Part shown: positions 5,458-8,355 of the stretch, piece by piece | Layout of the letters: each line of letters starts with the position of its first letter | How positions within the stretch are numbered: the first letter of the stretch is position 1 | Assembly: GCA_005888925.1 (NCBI GenBank) | Contig: VBCP01000196.1 | Span: forward strand, 1-8,355 | Direction of reading: 5' to 3' | Length of the DNA: 8,355 nt | Source: Betaproteobacteria bacterium | GTDB lineage: Bacteria; Pseudomonadota; Gammaproteobacteria; Burkholderiales; SG8-39 | Notes under the pieces: model-generated | Databases searched by the model: none | The model's input: only the letters and a program-made list of their open reading frames with translations | Told to the model about the DNA's origin: nothing | Position numbers and translations under genes: made by a program

Positions 5458-7281
5458 ATGGAACAGGCAGCCACGCTCATGGAGCGCGTGCTCTACGAGG
5501 TCAAGAAGACCGTCGTCGGTCAGGACCATTTCCTCGAGCGCGTGCTGGTGGCGATGCTGGCCGGCGGGCATCTGCTGGTGGAAGGCGTGCCGGGGCTGGC
5601 TAAAACCCTGACGGTGAAGACGCTCGCCGCGACGGTGCGCGGCTCGTTCCGGCGCATCCAGTTCACGCCCGACCTGGTGCCGGCGGACCTGGTGGGCACG
5701 CGCATCTACAACCAGAAGACCAGCGAGTTCGCGACCTCGCTCGGCCCGGTGTTCTGCAACCTGCTGCTCGCCGACGAGATCAACCGCGCGCCGGCCAAGG
5801 TGCAAAGCGCGCTGCTGGAAGTCATGCAGGAGCACCAGGTCACGATCGCCGGCGAGATGCACAAGGTGCCCGATCCGTTCCTGGTGATGGCAACGCAGAA
5901 CCCGATCGAGACCGAGGGCACGTATGCGCTGCCTGAAGCGCAGGTCGATCGGTTTTTGATGAAGGTGCTGGTCGGTTACCCCAGCGAAGAAGAGGAGTTC
6001 GTCATCGTCGAGCGCGTCACCGGGCCGGCGCACGAGCCGATGGCCGTCGCCACCACCGACCAGCTCGGCGAGCTGCAGCGCCAGTGCCGCAAGGGCTACG
6101 TCGAGCCGGCGCTGATCCAGTACGCGGTGCGCCTCGCCGCCGCCACTCGCCAGCCCGACAAGTACCTGACCTACGGCGCGAGCCCGCGCGCCTCGATCCA
6201 CATGATCGAGTGCGCGCGCGCGCTCGCCTTCCTGCGCGGGCGCGACTACGCGCTGCCGGAAGACGTGGTCGATCTGGTGCCCGACGTGCTGCGCCATCGC
6301 CTGGTGCTGTCGTACGAAGCACTCGCCGAAGGGCTCACGCCCGACGAGCTCATCAAGCGGCTGATGCAGAAGGTGCGTGCCCCCGACAAGCCGCTCGCCG
6401 CCCATGTCAAAGTCGAAAGCCGCGCTCTCGACGGGCTGCTGCACGGCGACTACCGCACCCTGTTCCGCGGCTTCGGTCTCGATCTCGCCGATATCCGCGA
6501 GTACCAGTACGGCGACGACGTGCGCCACATCGACTGGAACGTTACCGCCAGGCTGCAGACCCCTTACGTGCGCGAATACCACGAGGATCGCGAGATCACC
6601 GCCTGGTTCCTGCTCGACCTGTCGCGCTCGATCGACTTCGGCTCGCAGGACGTGCAGAAGCGCGCGCTGTCGGCCGATTTCGTCGCGTTGCTGGCGCGCC
6701 TTCTTACGCGCCATGGCAACCGCGTCGGCGCGATCTTCTACGGCCTGGACGTCGACCGCGTGATCGCGCCGCGCACCGGCCGGCGCCAGGTGCTCGCCAT
6801 CCTGCACGCCATGGAGCAGCGCCCGCCGCTGCCGGAAGGCAAGGGCACGCAGCTCGACGCGCTGCTCAAGAGCGCCTTCAACTTCATCCACCGGCGCTCG
6901 CTGCTGTTCATCGTGTCGGACTTCATCAGCGCGCCGGGCTGGGAGCGCCCGCTCACCCAGCTCGCGCAGCGGCACGAAGTGCTCGCGGTGCGCCTGCAGG
7001 ATCCGCTCGAAAGCGAGCTGCCCGACCTCGGCCTGCTCGTGTTCCAGGACGCCGAGACCGGCGAGCAGGTGTTCGTCGACACGCACGACGGAAGCTTTCG
7101 CAAGCGCTTCATGGACGCCGCGGAAAAGCGCGAGGCCGAGGTGCGCGGCGCGCTGCGCGATTCGGGCGTCGATGCGCTCGAGCTCTCGACCGGCGCCGAT
7201 CTCGTCGACACGGTGCTGCGCTTCGCGGATCTGCGCAAGCGCAAGCGCGTTGTGAGGGCGCATGACCTTCCAGTGGCCTGA
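5458..7281 (+). CDS. MoxR AAA+ ATPase fused to DUF58 domain protein
   Basis: One 607-residue ORF joining two proteins normally encoded by adjacent genes. Residues 1 to about 308 are a MoxR-type AAA+ ATPase: Walker A GVPGLAKT (43-50), Walker B LLLADEINR (102-110), sensor-1 ATQNP (145-149), sensor-2 region GASPRAS (240-246, Arg244), and the helical lid ending near LIKRLMQKV. After a roughly ten-residue link, residues 318-607 form a DUF58 protein with REYQYGDDVRHIDWNVTAR (347-365) and a VWA-like fold whose MIDAS-type motif is DLSRS (387-391). MoxR ATPases are thought to act as chaperones for VWA/DUF58 partners in assembling envelope or metalloenzyme complexes. AAGGA lies 5 nt before the ATG. The last 20 nt overlap the BatA gene, so translation is probably coupled. 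Internal ATG 6364 and GTG 6373 lie in frame at the junction and could yield a separate DUF58 product. A missed stop from a sequence error cannot be excluded, but both halves are intact. Confidence 0.92.
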   Translation: MEQAATLMERVLYEVKKTVVGQDHFLERVLVAMLAGGHLLVEGVPGLAKTLTVKTLAATVRGSFRRIQFTPDLVPADLVGTRIYNQKTSEFATSLGPVFCNLLLADEINRAPAKVQSALLEVMQEHQVTIAGEMHKVPDPFLVMATQNPIETEGTYALPEAQVDRFLMKVLVGYPSEEEEFVIVERVTGPAHEPMAVATTDQLGELQRQCRKGYVEPALIQYAVRLAAATRQPDKYLTYGASPRASIHMIECARALAFLRGRDYALPEDVVDLVPDVLRHRLVLSYEALAEGLTPDELIKRLMQKVRAPDKPLAAHVKVESRALDGLLHGDYRTLFRGFGLDLADIREYQYGDDVRHIDWNVTARLQTPYVREYHEDREITAWFLLDLSRSIDFGSQDVQKRALSADFVALLARLLTRHGNRVGAIFYGLDVDRVIAPRTGRRQVLAILHAMEQRPPLPEGKGTQLDALLKSAFNFIHRRSLLFIVSDFISAPGWERPLTQLAQRHEVLAVRLQDPLESELPDLGLLVFQDAETGEQVFVDTHDGSFRKRFMDAAEKREAEVRGALRDSGVDALELSTGADLVDTVLRFADLRKRKRVVRAHDLPVA

Positions 7282-8275
7282 GTTCCTCTGGCTCGGCGCC
7301 GGCCTGCCCTTGCTGGTGCTGGCCTACGTGTACATCGTGCGCCGCAGGAAGAAATTCGCGGTGCGCTATTCGAACCTCGCGCTCCTCAAGGAGGCGATGA
7401 GCGGCGCGAGCTGGCGCCGGCACGTGCCGCCGTTCCTGCTGCTGGTCGGCCTCGCGGCGCTGATCGTCGCGATCGCGCGCCCGAGCGCGCTGATGACGCT
7501 GCCTTCGCAGCACGAGACCGTGATCCTCGCGATGGATGTCTCGGGCAGCATGCGCGCGAGCGACGTCGAGCCGAACCGGCTCGTGGCGGCGCAAAACGCC
7601 GCCAAGGCTTTCATCGCCGACCAGCCCGACAGCGTGAGGATCGGCATCGTCGCCTTCGCCGGCACCGCCACCGTGGCGCAAGCTCCGACGAAGAACAAGG
7701 AGGACCTGTACGCGGCGATCGACCGCTTCCAGCTGCAGCGCGCCACCGCGATCGGCAGCGCGATCATCGTGTCGCTCGCCACGCTCTTCCCGGACGGCGG
7801 CTACGACGTCTCGACCTTCAGCTACGGCGCCGAGACGAAAAGGAAGCCGCCGGCCAATTTTAAGCCGGTGCCACCCGGCTCCTATTCTTCCGCGGTGATC
7901 ATCCTGCTCACCGACGGGCAGCGCACCAGCGGCCCCGACTCGGTGATGGCGGCGCGGCTCGCCGCCGAGCGCGGCGTGCGCATCTTCACCGTCGGCGTCG
8001 GCACGCCGGAAGGCAAGATCGTCGGCTTCGACGGCTGGTCGATGCACGTGCGCCTCGACGAGGAGACGCTGCGCTCGATCGCCGATCTCACGCGCGGCGA
8101 ATATTTCTATGCCGGCAACGCGGTCGACCTGAAGAAAATCTACCAGACCATGAACTCGCGCCTGGTGATGGAGACGAAGAAGACCGAGATCGGCGCCTTC
8201 TTCTCCGCGGCGGCGGCGCTGCTGGTGCTCGCCGGCGGGCTCTTGTCGCTCGCCTGGTTCAACCGCATCGTTTAG
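7262..8275 (+). CDS. BatA-like VWA-domain membrane protein
   Basis: Membrane protein with a von Willebrand factor A domain, 337 residues. An N-terminal BatA-type region contains two hydrophobic helices (about 11-27 and 57-73) around RRRKKFAVRYSNLALLKE. The VWA domain then spans about 86-300 with a complete MIDAS: DVSGS (Asp92, Ser94, Ser96), Thr162 (RATAIGSA) and Asp218 (LLTDGQ). A final helix lies at about 312-333, so the VWA domain is held at the periplasmic face between helices 2 and 3. A Lys/Pro-rich loop of about 30 residues (178-208) precedes the fourth strand and may be a partner-binding insert. Proteins of this type are the usual partners of MoxR ATPases and DUF58 proteins. GAGGG at 7254-7258 is close to the ATG, which lies 20 nt inside the upstream gene. 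The stop overlaps the next start (TAGTG). Confidence 0.93.
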   Translation: MTFQWPEFLWLGAGLPLLVLAYVYIVRRRKKFAVRYSNLALLKEAMSGASWRRHVPPFLLLVGLAALIVAIARPSALMTLPSQHETVILAMDVSGSMRASDVEPNRLVAAQNAAKAFIADQPDSVRIGIVAFAGTATVAQAPTKNKEDLYAAIDRFQLQRATAIGSAIIVSLATLFPDGGYDVSTFSYGAETKRKPPANFKPVPPGSYSSAVIILLTDGQRTSGPDSVMAARLAAERGVRIFTVGVGTPEGKIVGFDGWSMHVRLDEETLRSIADLTRGEYFYAGNAVDLKKIYQTMNSRLVMETKKTEIGAFFSAAAALLVLAGGLLSLAWFNRIV

Positions 8276-8355
8276 TGACGTTCTCGAGAGAGCGTCTCAT
8301 CCGGTTCTCGCACTGCGACCCGGCGGGCATCGTCTACTTCGTCAACTTCTTCGAC
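8275..8355 (+). CDS. 4-hydroxybenzoyl-CoA thioesterase family protein (5' part, runs off window)
   Basis: The first 27 residues of a protein continuing past the window edge. The frame from GTG 8275 reads VTFSRERLIRFSHCDPAGIV followed by YFVNFFD. The HCDPAGIVY motif is the hallmark of 4-hydroxybenzoyl-CoA thioesterase-type hotdog enzymes, whose catalytic Asp corresponds to Asp15 here. These hydrolyse aromatic or short-chain acyl-CoA thioesters in the cytoplasm. The start overlaps the BatA stop (TAGTG) and lacks a visible Shine-Dalgarno, so it is likely translated by coupling and belongs to the same operon, although a thioesterase has no evident link to MoxR/VWA function. The substrate cannot be judged from this fragment. 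Confidence 0.8.
   Translation, partial: MTFSRERLIRFSHCDPAGIVYFVNFFD

Noticed and set aside
5437..7263. 608-residue open frame on the minus strand covering almost the whole MoxR-DUF58 gene
   Set aside because: Antisense shadow of a GC-rich gene: composition dominated by Arg, Ala, His, Asp and Gln, no domain motif, and the plus strand has unmistakable AAA+ and DUF58 motifs.

Overview
The window is GC-rich (by eye well over 60 % G+C), densely packed chromosomal DNA. Its gene content (a YccA-type BI-1 protein, a tRNA-Ser, a MaoC hydratase, and a protease/MoxR/DUF58/BatA cluster) and its codon use suggest a proteobacterium, most likely a betaproteobacterium. That placement is inference; there is no rRNA or marker gene to fix it.

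Layout. (1) 23-544, plus strand: a small secreted PKD-like protein with a long lysine-rich tail. (2) 550-656, minus strand: a short, frameshifted remnant of the N-terminus of an amidohydrolase of the 2-pyrone-4,6-dicarboxylate hydrolase (LigI) type. (3) 667-690: a hairpin terminator for the minus-strand BI-1/YccA membrane protein gene at 707-1432. (4) 1529-1616: tRNA-Ser(UGA), whose 3' end overlaps the 3' end of a minus-strand SpoIIAA-like gene (1604-1993). (5) 1992-3527, plus strand: an FAD-dependent oxidoreductase of the HpnE/phytoene-desaturase type, whose start codon interlocks with that of the SpoIIAA-like gene in a CATG. (6) 3527-4053: two zinc-ribbon ORFs, one a chimeric single-ribbon form and one a full two-ribbon form. 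(7) 4050-4493, minus strand: a MaoC-like hydratase, convergent with and overlapping the zinc gene by 4 nt. (8) 4546-8355, plus strand: a tight operon of a membrane-anchored S1C (HtrA-type) protease lacking PDZ, a MoxR AAA+ ATPase fused in one reading frame to a DUF58 protein, a BatA-like VWA membrane protein, and the start of a 4-hydroxybenzoyl-CoA-thioesterase-family hotdog protein that runs off the window.

The oxidoreductase/zinc-ribbon segment carries two separate tandem duplications. One is a perfect 105-bp (35-codon) direct repeat inside the oxidoreductase. The other is a 221-bp repeat covering the oxidoreductase C-terminal tail, the gene junction and the first zinc ribbon. In the 221-bp repeat the two ribbon halves are nearly identical, while the two tail halves differ at about a quarter of positions, with many silent changes. 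As a result two unrelated proteins end in the same roughly 27-residue tail.

In the 4546-8355 operon, MoxR ATPases are known to act as chaperone-like partners of VWA proteins encoded beside them, and DUF58 and BatA proteins are the usual neighbours. The single-chain MoxR-DUF58 protein would hard-wire two normally separate components, acting at the membrane with BatA and the anchored protease. No CRISPR array, insertion sequence, phage gene or replication origin was seen.
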